Origin: Candidatus Propionivibrio dominans
GTDB taxonomy: Bacteria; Pseudomonadota; Gammaproteobacteria; Burkholderiales; Rhodocyclaceae
NCBI GenBank assembly: GCA_016709335.1
Contig: JADJNC010000001.1
Location: 1-52,263, forward strand
Direction: 5' to 3'
DNA length: 52,263 nt
Position 1 is the first letter of the stretch; each line of letters opens with the position of its first letter. The notes under the pieces were generated by a model. That model searched no databases and was not told the origin of the DNA. It saw only the letters and a program-made list of their open reading frames with translations. Positions 10,185 to 20,164 of this stretch are shown piece by piece. A program made the position numbers and the translations under genes.

Positions 10185-10758
10185 TCAAACGGAGTTGCGC
10201 GGGCCGCCCAGTTCCAGCGAGAAGGCATCGCGGTGGTGAAAGTCAGGCCGCAGGGGCAGGGGTGGCGCAGGGCCCAGTAACTGTGGCTGCCATCGACGAC
10301 GTCGGCGGCTTCGATAACGGCCGCCAGCCCGATCTGCAGTCCGCCAGCACAGGCCGGCAGTCCTCCCGGAGCGAGCCGGGCTTCGATTTCCATGCGACCG
10401 GCAGAGGCGGGAAGTGATCTGCGGCGCATTGTTTATGGCAAGCGCTTCGTCGCGCTGTCGATAGTCCGAAAAAGCGTAGGCAGCCCACTGCCCTGAGGGG
10501 GAGAAATTGAACTCGCGGTAGGCTGGTTCGCCAGCGCCGGCGACAAAGGCTTCGAAGCAGGGTGCTCCCACAGCAGGTCGGTCCGTTCCTTGCCCCCGTC
10601 ATCGGAATCAGTAAGCGGGCCATATCGCCCCACACCCGGAAGGCGAGGCTCAGGCCGCCGTCGGCGTGCATCGTTGCGCCGGCCTCGATCGCACGTACCA
10701 CCGGGGCCGGTGTTGCGGGATGGCAGAGCAGGGTCAGCGGGTAGTCATCTGGCGGCAT
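10185..10758 (-). pseudogene. DOMON-like domain protein, frameshifted
   Basis: Open frames give MPPDDYPLTLLCHPATPAP and GLSLAFRVWGDMARLLIP, then after a frame change near 10570 CFEAFVAGAGEPAYREFNFSPSGQWAAYAFSDYR, and at the end DFHHRDAFSLELG. This arrangement is that of short proteobacterial DOMON-like proteins, which are carbohydrate- or haem-binding folds of unknown role, commonly next to DUF1343 genes. Further frame changes are needed near 10440 and 10250. The link with the NamZ-like gene suggests a role in sugar or wall metabolism, but this is not shown. Confidence 0.7.
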
Positions 10759-10982
10759 GCAGCGAATTCTAGCCGTTCTTGACTGGCGACAGAAAGAAAA
10801 ACGGGCGTCAGCTTTTCCGGCCAGTCTGTTGTCTGGTTTATAGCGGGTAGTCCGAGTTAACGTAATCCATTTTGAATGCTATGGATCGTCAGCTCATCAC
10901 TGTTGCTGGCAAGCGGCCTGCTTGGGGTGGCGTGATTTTTAATGTTAATGTTTCTGTCTCGTTCTCTCACGGTTCAACGCTC

Positions 10983-12064
10983 ATGGCGATTCTCGAAATA
11001 CGCAACGTCACCCGCCGCTTCGGCAACCTGAAGGCCGTCGATGACGTTTCCTTGTCGATCGAAGCAGGCGAGTTCTTTACGCTGCTCGGTCCCTCGGGTT
11101 GCGGCAAGACGACCCTGCTGCGCATGATCGCCGGCTTCGATGAGCCCGATCAGGGCGCGCTGTTCCTTGAGGGCCAGCCACTGGCCGGCATCCCGCCGGA
11201 GAAGCGCCCGGTGCACACCGTTTTCCAGAGTTACGCGCTGTTTCCGCACATGAGCGTGGCGCAGAACATCGCCTTCCCGCTGCGCATGGCGGGCAAGGAC
11301 GAAGACGAGATACGCCGGCGCCTGAAAGAGACGCTGGAACTCGTTCACCCTCAGCGACAAGGCGCAGCATTTTCCGCACGAACTCGGGCGGCCAGAAGCA
11401 GCGTGGCGCTGGCGCGTGGCCTGATCAACAAGCCGCGTCTGCTCCTCCTCGACGAACCGCTGGGCGCGCTCGACGCCAGCTGCGCGAACAGATGGAAGGC
11501 GAGCTGATCGCTCTGCAGCGCGAAGTCGGCATCACCTTCGTCTTCGTCACCCATTCGCAACAGGAAGCGCTGGCATTGTCGCACCGCATCGCGGTGATGA
11601 ACGAGGGGCGCATCGAGCAGGTCGATCGTCCCGGAGCAGATCTACGGCTACCCGAAAACCGTTTTGTCGCCGACTTCATCGGCACCATCAATCTGCTGCC
11701 GGTTGAGGTGTGCGGAAGCGACGCACGGCCATTTGCGACTGGCCGTTGCCGGCCTCGGCGAGATCATCGCACCGGCGCTGGCTGGCGTGAAGGCTGGCGA
11801 GCGTGGCATGTTCGCCTTGCGTCCCGAGCAGGTGCGGGTCAGCGCACACCACGAGGCACAGGAATTGCACAACCACTATCACGGCAAGGTTCGCGACTAC
11901 CTCTACCTCGGCGACGTCACCGTCTACAAGGTCGAGCTGGACAACGGCGTTGTCCTGGAGGCATTGCTCGCCAATTCGGCGCCGGGCCGTGCGAATTCTT
12001 CAAGATCGGCGATACACTCGGCGTCGGCTGGCGCCACGATTCGGGAGTGTATCTGCGTGACTGA
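10983..12064 (+). pseudogene. potA: Polyamine ABC transporter ATP-binding protein PotA, frameshifted
   Basis: Walker A GPSGCGKTTLLRMIAG, Q-loop VFQSYALFPHM, Walker B PRLLLLDEPLGALDA and H-loop VFVTHSQQEALALSHRIAVM are all present. The C-terminal regulatory OB (TOBE) part follows (GMFALRPEQVRVS, HGKVRDYLYLGDVTVYKVELD in part). At least four frame changes are needed (near 11350, 11390, 11480, 11630, perhaps 11740 and 11990). The ATG fits the family (MAILEIRNVTRRFGNLKAVDD). The stop overlaps the potB start by eight bases. Substrate is probably putrescine or spermidine, inferred from the four-gene pot order. Confidence 0.87.
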
Positions 12065-12923
12065 TTTATCGACAGACGCCGCGACCAGGCCGCACGAAAG
12101 CGGGCGCGACTCCCGTGTCACCCAATGGCTGGTCAGCCTGCCGCCGACGCTGTTCCTGCTCGTTTTCTTCCTTGCGCCGGCACTGATCATGCTCGTCGCT
12201 TCGTTCCAGTACCCGGGCGAGTTCGGCGGACTGGCGCCGCTCTTTATCGATGGTCAGGCCAACCTGAGCCTGGAAACCTACCGCTTCTTTTTCAGCGACC
12301 TGATTTATGCCGAGATATTCCTGCGCTCCTTCCTCGTCGCCGCCGCGACGACGCTGATCTGCCTGATCCTGGCCTACCCGCTGGCGCTGACCATCGCGCA
12401 CAGCCCGAAACGACACCGCGACCTGCTGGTGCTCCTCGTCATCCTGCCCTTTGCCAGTAATTTCCTGATCCGAATTTACGCCTGGATCATCCTGCTCGGC
12501 CCGGCCAACCTGCTGTACACGCCCTTTGCGGTGATCGCCGGTATGGTCTACGTCCATCTGCCATTCATGATCCTGCCGCTCTACACCAACCTGGAGAAGC
12601 ATGACCCGGCGTTGCTCGAAGCCGCGCAGGATCTCGGCGCCGGGGCGTTGACGCGCTTCTGGCGCGTCACCTTCCCGCTTTCGCTGCCCGGCATCTGGTC
12701 GGGTACGGCGCTCGTCTTCATCCCGGTGCTCGGCATGTTCGCCATTCCCGAACTGCTCGGCGGCACCGGTGACATCCTGATCGGCAATCTGATCAAGGAG
12801 CAGTTTCTCGACAACCGCGACTGGCCGCTTGGCTCGACGCTGTCGCTGCTGCTCACCGTGGCGGTGCTGGTGCTGGCGGGGTTCTCGGCGTGGGCCGGGC
12901 ATACCCGGCGAAGGCTGGCGTAA
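12057..12923 (+). CDS. potB: Polyamine ABC transporter permease PotB
   Basis: 288 residues with six predicted membrane segments, beginning at WLVSLPPTLFLLVFFLAPAL. The permease EAA loop is EAAQDLGAGALTRFWRVTFPLS. The GTG start is inside the end of potA (translational coupling), and the stop overlaps the potC ATG (TAATG). It is the only gene of the operon without a frame break. Inner-membrane component, pairing with PotC and energised by PotA. Confidence 0.9.
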   Translation: MTDLSTDAATRPHESGRDSRVTQWLVSLPPTLFLLVFFLAPALIMLVASFQYPGEFGGLAPLFIDGQANLSLETYRFFFSDLIYAEIFLRSFLVAAATTLICLILAYPLALTIAHSPKRHRDLLVLLVILPFASNFLIRIYAWIILLGPANLLYTPFAVIAGMVYVHLPFMILPLYTNLEKHDPALLEAAQDLGAGALTRFWRVTFPLSLPGIWSGTALVFIPVLGMFAIPELLGGTGDILIGNLIKEQFLDNRDWPLGSTLSLLLTVAVLVLAGFSAWAGHTRRRLA

Positions 12924-13702
12924 TGCGCCGCAACGTCTGGCTATGGGCCGCATCGCTGGCGGTTTACGCCTTCCTCTACGTACCGCTGGCCTGGTCGTCC
13001 TTTTTCCTTCAACGATTCGCTGCTCAACGCGCAGTGGGTGGGCTTTACCACGCGCTGGTACAGCAAACTGATCAACAACGATGAGATGCTGCGCGCCGCC
13101 GCCAACTCACTGTTCATCGCGCTCACTGCGAGCAGCGTCGCTACCGTTCTCGGCACCATGGCCGGCATCGCGATGCACCGCTGGTCATCCGTTTTCTGCG
13201 CTTCCTGCCTTCCTGGTGCTGACGCCGGTGGCCTGCCCGAGATCCTGCTCGGTGTATCGCTGCTGCTTTTTTTCCGGCAGGTACTCGACCTCACGCTCGG
13301 TCTGTTGTCGATTCTCGTGGCACACATCACCTTCTCGCTAGGCTTCGTCGCCATCATTGTGCGTGCCCGCCTGGCCGGCATGGACGAGAGTATTTTCGAA
13401 GCCGCGCGCGATCTCGGTGCCAGCCCCTGGCGCACCTTCCGTCACGTCACCTTCCCGCTCATCCTGCCCGGCATCCTGGCCGGTTTCTGATGAGCTTCAC
13501 GCTCTCCATCGACGACTTCGTGATCACCTTCTTCGTTGCCGGCGTTGGCGTCACCACATTACCGCTGCAGATCTATTCGATGATCAAGGTGGCCGTCAGC
13601 CCGGAGGTCAACGCCGTGTCGACGCTGCTCATGGCGCTGACCCTGACGCTGATCGCCCTGGCCTCGCGGCTGGCACCGGATACCTTGAAGGGGAGGGCAT
13701 GA
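12923..13702 (+). pseudogene. potC: Polyamine ABC transporter permease PotC, frameshifted
   Basis: The N-terminal membrane segment (VWLWAASLAVYAFLYVPLAW), the EAA loop (EAARDLGASPWRTFRHVTFPLI) and the characteristic FTLSIDDFVITFFVAGVG box are present, in different frames. Changes are needed near 13005, 13190-13215 and 13488. Corrected length is about 260 residues, normal for PotC. It overlaps potB and is followed by a palindromic repeat and then potD. Confidence 0.87.
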
Positions 13703-13728
13703 AGATGGGAAAGGCTTGCCGCCTTCGA

Positions 13729-13845
13729 CGCAGAGGGCGCAGAGGCGCAGAACGCGGAGAAGGGAATAGCAGAACCCTGCAATGGGCAAGATTTCGATTT
13801 TCCTCTCTGTGCCCTCTGCGCCTCTGCGCCCTCTGCGTTGAAAGT
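13729..13845. repeat. Long imperfect palindrome between potC and potD
   Basis: The left arm (ACGCAGAGGGCGCAGAGGCG) is matched by an inverted right arm (CTCTGCGCCTCTGCGCCC), separated by about 70 bases. This is the type of GC-rich palindromic mobile repeat scattered in many proteobacterial genomes. The right end reads into TTGAAAGTGCTTGCC, which is the apparent start region of potD, so the element may have replaced the native potD 5' end. Confidence 0.7.
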
Positions 13846-14891
13846 GCTTGCCTTTTCTTTCTTCCTTCTGACTCTTCCCATCTCGAAGCCCGCGCCGAAG
13901 ACGTGCTCTACCTTTACAACTGGAACAACTACATTTCCGAAGAGACGTGCAGCGCTTTGAGGCGGCCTGCAAGTGCCGGCTGAAGCAGGATTACTACTCG
14001 GACAACGAGGAGATGCTGGCCAAACTGGAAGCCGGCGCCACCGGCTACGACCTGATCGTGCCGACCGGCAACGCGGTTGAATCGCTGATCCGCCGCCAGG
14101 CGCTACGCCCGCTCGACAAGACGAAGCTGTCGCACCTGACGAACATCAGGCGGGAGTTTCTCGACACTTGGTTTGACCCCGCAACCGCCATTCGGTCCCC
14201 TGCGCCAGCACGGTGACGCTTATCGGTTGCAACGCCACCCGGCTCGCTGAACTGGCCTGCTGACCGACACCTGGGCGCTGATCTTCGAGCCAAGGTCGGA
14301 AAACTCAAGGGGAAAGTGACCGTGCTCATAGCCAGCGCGAGCTGATGGCCGCCGCCATGCGCTACCTCGGCTATTCGGTGCAGACGCGCGATCCGGCGCA
14401 GTGGGATGAAGCCAAACGTCTGATCCTGCGCGCCAAGCCCTACTGGGCGACCTTCTCGAACAGCACCTATATCAAGGATCTGGCAATTGGCAACCTGTGG
14501 GTCGCCCACGGTTACTCAAGCGACATGTTTCGCGCACAGCAGGACGCGCTGGAAGCCAGACGTCCCTTCACCATTGGGTTTACGGTTCCGAAGGAAGGTG
14601 CGGTGCTGGCCGTCGACAATTTCAGGTACAAGTCGGGGCGACGTCCCGATCTGGCGCATTGCTTCATCGACTTCATGCTCGAAGGCGCCAACGCCGCCGA
14701 CATCTCGAACCTGATCGGTGCCGGCAACCCGAATGCGGCCGCAACGCCGTATATCAAGACGGAGATTGCCGGCAACCCGGCCATTTCCTCGACGGGCTAC
14801 AGAAATGCAAGGGCTGGAAATGCTGCGCGATTTCGACCCGAAGACGCGGCGTACACTGTCGCGCATGTGGACCGAAATAAAAGTGCGTTAG
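13838..14891 (+). pseudogene. potD: Polyamine-binding periplasmic protein PotD, frameshifted
   Basis: A signal peptide-like stretch (KVLAFSFFLLTLPIS) precedes EDVLYLYNWNNYISEE, the typical beginning of mature PotD. Later pieces KLEAGATGYDLIVPTGNAVE, ELMAAAMRYLGYSV, KPYWATFSNSTYIKDLAIGN, PKEGAVLAVDNFRY and DFMLEGANAADISNLIGAGNP cover the binding fold. At least five frame changes are needed (near 13885, 13945, 14165-14330 several, 14800), and the corrected frame ends at TAG. Start is uncertain: the TTG lies at the edge of the palindrome. Its product captures the polyamine for PotABC. Confidence 0.82.
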
Positions 14892-14943
14892 TCTTGCCTG
14901 TTCCAGTTCGAGGTTGTGAATTGATGGATGAAACCTCCCAAGC

Positions 14944-14970
14944 CGTCATTCCGGCACAAGCCGGAATCCA
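14944..14970. repeat. REP-like palindrome
   Basis: GTCATTCCGGC ACAA GCCGGAATCCAG, with an 8-base perfect stem (ATTCCGGC/GCCGGAAT). Related copies lie after the kinase gene at 31.56-31.66 kb and after accD at 49.75-49.82 kb. Confidence 0.75.
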
Positions 14971-14990
14971 GCCTTTCCTCTGCCATCAGT

Positions 14991-16686
14991 TCAATAGTTG
15001 AGCTGCGCTTCAACCCGGCTCAGGAAACCCGCCAGTGCTTCGTTCTCGCTGTCGAACACGATCGACTCGTCCTCTTCGGCAAGCGACAGAGGCTCGCTGT
15101 TCTGTAGTTGATACGCCAGGATCGCCAGGTCGGCGTCCGAGGCATCGCTACCGGCCTGTTCCTGGCCAGCACTCGTTTCCGCAGGGCCGGCTCGGAAGGC
15201 GGCAGGAGAGAATCCGGAAAGGGACATGCAGTGTCCTGGCCAGATTGCGGAAGATCTCCCGCTGCCAGTGCCTTGAGGCTGGCCGCCGATGACGAGCGGG
15301 AAGCCGGCTCCAGAATGGTCTGCGCGAGCTGTTCCAGACGCAGATAGGTGGCCCGCGTCGTTGCCGCATCATAAAGGCCGTTGTCTGGCGCCGCTGTGCT
15401 GTGCGTCAGTGCGGGCACCCCGCACAGTCGTTTGCGTTCGATGTCAGAACGCAGGCGCAGGGCACCGATGTGTTCAGCACGGCCTCGAGACCCAGGTTTT
15501 CCCCGATCCGAAACACCGTGCAGCGAGCAGCAACTGCGTCCTGCGTGGCCGGCTTGCACGGCTGGCGAAGGCTAGGTATTGCGAACGAATTTCCGCCTCT
15601 CTCCGCGCGTCGTGCGGCTCTTCCTGAGCGGCGCGGATTCCCGCCACCTTGGCGCGAACCAGGGCGCGATAGACGCGAAAGAAAGGCAGGCACTGCAATC
15701 CCGCGTAATCGCCGGTGGCTTCCAGGTAGCGGTTGAGAAAGCGGTGCGCAAAGTCAGGCCGCCCCCTTTCTTCGAGATCCATGCTCAGGAGGCACCTCGC
15801 TGATCACGTCGATCCAGCGCAGCCTGGCATTGAATTCGATGCAGTCGAAAATCTTCGGGATTCCATGCACCAGGGCAATGTTGCCCAGATGCAGGTCGCC
15901 GTGGCATTCGCGGACAAATCCGGCGCCCCGGCGGGCTTCCAGAAAGCCTTCGAGCTGCCAAATTCGTTGCGACTCCAGGTTTCCAGTTCATTCAGTATAG
16001 CCCCTGTCATTGGCGTCGTCTGTTCCGGCTTGGAGCGGCTTGAAATTCTGCGCCACCAGCGCCCATACTGCCGCCGGTGTGCCGTACTCGCTCCCCGCGC
16101 CGGCCCGCGCCACTTGCGCATGGAATTCGGCGATCTGCACGCTCAGCGCGTCTATCTCCTCCGATCGCAATTCGCCCTGCGCCAGACGCTGGTCAAGCAA
16201 GGCCGATTGCCGGAATTCGAGCATCTTTACGGCATATTCAATGCCCTGGATGTCCCCGGCCGGTTCGCTGCCGTTGCCCAGCCGGGGCGCGTCCGCAGTG
16301 CCGTAAATCGGTATGACGGAAAGATACAGTTCAGGAACCAGCCGGCAGTTGAGGCGAAACTCCTCGGCGCAGTAGAAGCGACGTTGCTCAAGGCGGGTGA
16401 AGTCAAGAAAGCCGAGATCAACCGCTTTCTTGATCTTGTAGGCAAAGATGCCGGTCAACAGCACATAGGAAATGTGCGTCTCCAGCAGCGTTACCTCCTC
16501 GACCGGATGCGGGTAGCGTGCCGGGTCTTGCAGCGAGCGCACCAGGGCGAGCTGGGAATCGGCCTGGGAATCGGCCTGGGAATCGGCCTGGGAATCGGCC
16601 TGGGAATCGGCCTGGGAATCGGCCTGGGAATCGGCCGGGGCATCAAGCGCAGGGCCACCCCGCCCGCCGGGCGCCTGTTCTTTCAA
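14991..16686 (-). pseudogene. Bifunctional aminoglycoside phosphotransferase-like/P-loop kinase protein (COG2187-COG0645), frameshifted
   Basis: The N-terminal half is intact to about 16000. It includes LQDPARYPHPVEEVTLLETHISYVLLTG in part, FAYKIKKAVDLGFLDFTRLEQ and FRLNCRLVPELYLSVIPIYG. After a frame change it continues with the phosphotransferase catalytic motif CHGDLHLGN and IFDCIEFNARLRWIDVISEV, then MDLEERGRPDFAHRFLNRYL. The C-terminal P-loop kinase domain is recognisable from GSGKTWVS. Frame changes lie near 16000, 15785, 15560, 15330 and 15230. Expected length is about 520 residues; its natural substrate is unknown. The N-terminus carries seven ADSQ repeats absent from relatives I recall, and only a TTG start is available upstream. 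Confidence 0.8.
16552..16635. repeat. Seven perfect tandem copies of a 12-base unit (CTGGGAATCGGC)
   Basis: Lies inside the phosphotransferase/kinase gene and encodes seven ADSQ tetrapeptides on the minus strand. As the unit is a multiple of three, copy-number change would alter only linker length. The identity of all copies implies recent expansion by slippage. Confidence 0.95.
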
Positions 16687-16705
16687 GTGAAGTGTTTCGC
16701 TTCGT

Positions 16706-17209
16706 TCAGCCCAGTACCCTGAGCGCTGCGTCGTAATCGGGCTCGCTCTTGATCTCCGGGACCAACTGGCTGTACACCACCTTGTCGTTCTCGTCGAGAA
16801 CGATCACCGCCCGTGCCGCAACGCCGGCCAGCGGACCATCGCTTAGCGCCACACCGTAGGCTTCGAGGAACTCGCGACCGCGCATGGTCGAAAGATTAAG
16901 CACATCCTCCAGGCCTTCAGCGCCGCAAAAACGGCTTTGCGCGAAGGGCAGGTCGGCCGAGATGCAGAGCACGAGCGTATTGACCAGCTTGCTTGCGCTC
17001 TGGTTGAACTTGCGTACCGAGGTCGCGCAGGTCGGCGTATCGATGCTTGGGAAAATGTTCAGAACCTTGCGCTTGCCGGAAAAACTGGACAGCGCAACGT
17101 CAGCCAGGCCCTTGCCGACCAACGTGAATGAAGGAGCGGTCTGACCTATTTGAGGGAAATTGCCAGCGACATGGACAGGATTGCCGCCGAGCGAGATTGT
17201 GCTTGTCAT
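16706..17209 (-). CDS. tpx: Thiol peroxidase Tpx
   Basis: Atypical 2-Cys peroxiredoxin reducing H2O2 and organic peroxides with thioredoxin. 167 residues, complete. The peroxidatic Cys is in [15 protein letters not shown] and the resolving Cys in [14 protein letters not shown], the Tpx-specific spacing. Start ATG follows AAGGAA. Divergent from pepN with about 150 bases between them. First gene of the long region free of frame breaks. Confidence 0.95.
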   Translation of the reverse strand: MTSTISLGGNPVHVAGNFPQIGQTAPSFTLVGKGLADVALSSFSGKRKVLNIFPSIDTPTCATSVRKFNQSASKLVNTLVLCISADLPFAQSRFCGAEGLEDVLNLSTMRGREFLEAYGVALSDGPLAGVAARAVIVLDENDKVVYSQLVPEIKSEPDYDAALRVLG

Positions 17210-17358
17210 GTTAATTCCTTGTTTGTCATTGAGGGTGTAGTTTATAGCTCAGAATTTTCTTTGTCAGCATTTTGTGTGGATTGTTCATTGCGCAACTCCG
17301 TACACCTTTTCCTGGTCTATCGGCTAACATCTTGGCTGCCCCACATCCGGAACAAACC

Positions 17359-20022
17359 ATGCACACCGATTCCCCTGCCCTGGTCAGGCTTGAAGACTAT
17401 ACCCCGCCACCGTGGCTGGTGAATACCGTTCATCTCGATGTGGACATCCGTCCGCAGGGGACACTGGTGGTCAGCACCCTGAACTGTGTGCGCAATCCTG
17501 CGCTGGCCGGTGAGCACCCGCTGCGGCTCGATGGCGTGGAACTCGAAACCCTCTCGGTCAGCCTCGACGGGCAACTGCTTTCCGCAGACGCCTACCGCCT
17601 GAGCGCAAACCAGCTTGTACTGAACGGGTTGCCCGAGCGCTTCACGCTGCAAACGCGGGTGCGCATTCAGCCGGACAGCAATACGCAGCTCTCCGGGCTG
17701 TATCGCAGCCGGGACGGTTACTTTACGCAGTGCGAACCACAAGGTTTTCGCCGCATCACGTGGTTCATCGACCGCCCGGATGTCATGGCCTGCTACACCG
17801 TCACCCTGCACGCCGACAAGGCGGCCTTTCCCTTCCTGCTAGCCAACGGCAATCCGCTGACCAGTGGCGACGAGCCGGATGGCCGCCATTATGCCACCTG
17901 GGAAGATCCCTTCCGGAAGCCCTGCTATCTCTTCGCCCTGGTTGCCGGCAAGCTCGATGTCCTGCGCGACACCTACTGCACCGCTTCCGGCCGCAACGTC
18001 CGGCTGGCCATTTACGTCGAGCCGGGCAAACTCGATCAGTGCGCTCATGCCATGGCCGCGCTCAGGAAGGCGATGCACTGGGATGAGAAAACCTTCGGCC
18101 TCGAATGCGATCTCGACTACTACATGATCGTTGCCGTAGGCGACTTCAACATGGGCGCCATGGAGAACAAGGGCCTCAACATCTTCAATACCAAGTACGT
18201 GCTGGCGCGTGCCGACGTGGCCACCGATGCCGATTTCGAGAACATCGACCGCGTCGTCGCGCACGAATATTTCCACAACTGGACCGGCAACCGCGTGACC
18301 TGTCGCGACTGGTTCCAGCTTTCGCTGAAGGAGGGGCTGACCGTCTTCCGCGATCAGGAATTCGGGGCCGACACGCACAGCCGCGAGACGGCGCGTATCC
18401 GCGAGGTGCGCGGACTGCGTGCCGTCCAGTTCCCGGAAGATGCCGGCCCGATGGCGCATCCGGTGCGCCCGGCCAGCTATCTGGAAATCAACAACTTCTA
18501 CACCTCGACCGTCTATGAGAAGGGCGCCGAAGTCGTGCGCATGATCAGGACGCTGATCGGCAAGGTCGCCTTCCGGCGCGGCATGGATCTCTACTTTTCC
18601 CGCCATGACGGGCAGGCGGTAACCTGCGACGACTTCGTCGCGGCCATGGCCGATGCCGCCGGTTTTGACTTTGCGCCCTTCATGACCTGGTACCGCCAGG
18701 CCGGCACGCCAAAAGTCAGCGCGCAGGGTAACTATGACGCCGCCGCCCGCCGCTACACGCTGACGCTGACCCAGAGCTGTGCCCCCTCACCGGGGCAGGC
18801 CGAGAAAGCGCCTTATCTGATTCCGGTTGCCGTTGGCCTGGTCGCCCCCCAAGGTAACGACATGAATCTGGGAGGAGGAGTCGATGTGGTTGGCGAAGCA
18901 GGTATCGAAGCGGGTACTACTACGCGAATCCTGCATCTGGGCAAACGCGAACAGGTCTTCGTTTTCGATAACATCGCGCAGCCGCCGGTGCCTTCGCTGT
19001 TGCGCAATTTCTCGGCTCCGGTCGTCCTCGACTGTGCCTACAGCGAAGCCGAACTTGCCCATCTGCTGGCGCATGACAGCGACCCTTTCAACCGCTGGGA
19101 AGCCGGCCAACGTCTTTTCGGGCACCTGATTCGCAGCGCCGTCGTTCAGCTTGCGCAGGGCGAAACCCCCGCATGGCCGGCCAGCGTGCTCGCTGCCGCG
19201 CGCAAGGTTCTGGTCGGCGTTGGCGATCCGGCCTTCATTGCCGAAGCGCTGACGCTGCCCGGCGAAGCCACGCTGGCCGAGCAGATGGAGGTGGTCGATC
19301 CCGAGGTGCTGCACCAGGCGCGAACCGGTCTGGCGCGTTATCTGGCGAGCGGTCTGGAGAGCGAGTTCATCCGCCTTTATGACGCCTTTGCACCGCTTGG
19401 GCCGTATCGCCCGGTAACCGCGGAAGCCGGCCGTCGGCGCCTGCGCAACCTCTGTCTGGCTTACCTGAATGAACTCGATTCCGGCGCCCACCGTGCGCTG
19501 GCGCGACAGCAATTCGACAGCGCCGACAACATGACCGACCAGTTCGCCGCATTGTCGGTATTGGCCAACGCACCGGGTGCGGAGCCAGCCGAGGGCGAGT
19601 CCGCGCTGGCCGCCTTCTACAAGCGCTGGCAACATGAAGCGCTGGTCGTCGATAAATGGCTGGCGGTACAGGCCAGCAGCCGCCTGCCCGGCACGCTCGA
19701 ACGCGTAGACAGCCTGACCCGTCACCCGGCGTTCGATCCAAAGAATCCGAACAAGATTTACGCCCTGCTGCGCACCTTTGGCGCCAATCACCGCCACTTC
19801 CACGCCGGCGACGGCAACGGTTACCGCTTCCTCGCCGCACAGATCGGCTCACTCGACCCGATCAACCCGCAAGTCGCATCGCGCCTGGCGCGCAGCTTCG
19901 ACCGCTGGAAACGCTTCGATAGCGATCGCCAGCGTCATGCGCGGGAAGCGCTGGAATCGATCCGGCAGCAGCCAGGTCTGTCGCGAGACGTGTTTGAAGT
20001 GGTGGAGAAAGCGCTGGGTTGA
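17359..20022 (+). CDS. pepN: Aminopeptidase N (M1 family)
   Basis: 887 residues, close to the E. coli enzyme (870). The exopeptidase box GAMENKGLN and the zinc site HEYFHNWTGNRVTCRDWFQL (HExxH with the downstream Glu in KEGLTVF) are intact. Broad-specificity cytoplasmic metallo-aminopeptidase that finishes peptide degradation. The ATG (MHTDSPALVRLEDYTPPPW) matches family N-termini; the frame is open further upstream but without a motif or ribosome site. Confidence 0.96.
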   Translation: MHTDSPALVRLEDYTPPPWLVNTVHLDVDIRPQGTLVVSTLNCVRNPALAGEHPLRLDGVELETLSVSLDGQLLSADAYRLSANQLVLNGLPERFTLQTRVRIQPDSNTQLSGLYRSRDGYFTQCEPQGFRRITWFIDRPDVMACYTVTLHADKAAFPFLLANGNPLTSGDEPDGRHYATWEDPFRKPCYLFALVAGKLDVLRDTYCTASGRNVRLAIYVEPGKLDQCAHAMAALRKAMHWDEKTFGLECDLDYYMIVAVGDFNMGAMENKGLNIFNTKYVLARADVATDADFENIDRVVAHEYFHNWTGNRVTCRDWFQLSLKEGLTVFRDQEFGADTHSRETARIREVRGLRAVQFPEDAGPMAHPVRPASYLEINNFYTSTVYEKGAEVVRMIRTLIGKVAFRRGMDLYFSRHDGQAVTCDDFVAAMADAAGFDFAPFMTWYRQAGTPKVSAQGNYDAAARRYTLTLTQSCAPSPGQAEKAPYLIPVAVGLVAPQGNDMNLGGGVDVVGEAGIEAGTTTRILHLGKREQVFVFDNIAQPPVPSLLRNFSAPVVLDCAYSEAELAHLLAHDSDPFNRWEAGQRLFGHLIRSAVVQLAQGETPAWPASVLAAARKVLVGVGDPAFIAEALTLPGEATLAEQMEVVDPEVLHQARTGLARYLASGLESEFIRLYDAFAPLGPYRPVTAEAGRRRLRNLCLAYLNELDSGAHRALARQQFDSADNMTDQFAALSVLANAPGAEPAEGESALAAFYKRWQHEALVVDKWLAVQASSRLPGTLERVDSLTRHPAFDPKNPNKIYALLRTFGANHRHFHAGDGNGYRFLAAQIGSLDPINPQVASRLARSFDRWKRFDSDRQRHAREALESIRQQPGLSRDVFEVVEKALG

Positions 20023-20104
20023 TGCGGGAATGGTTTGCGGATCGGGCTGATGTGAAGGCAAAGCTCAGTATGGTATCCAGAATGGTGTCCACAAGACGGC
20101 GACG

Positions 20105-20137
20105 TTGACAGTATGTAATCGTACGAATACATTACAT
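20105..20137 (+). promoter_or_regulatory. Sigma70 promoter with overlapping palindrome for the HigA-like gene
   Basis: TTGACA, a 17-base spacer and TACATT form a near-consensus promoter. A perfect inverted repeat ATGTAAT...ATTACAT (11-base spacer) covers the spacer and the -10 element, the arrangement expected for autorepression by an antitoxin. Confidence 0.65.
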
Positions 20138-20164
20138 TCATGTTTTCGAATTGAGAAGTAAGTG

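Noticed and set aside
16552..16635. Tandem repeats considered as a CRISPR array
   Set aside because: Units are 12 bases without spacers and keep the reading frame of a recognised gene.
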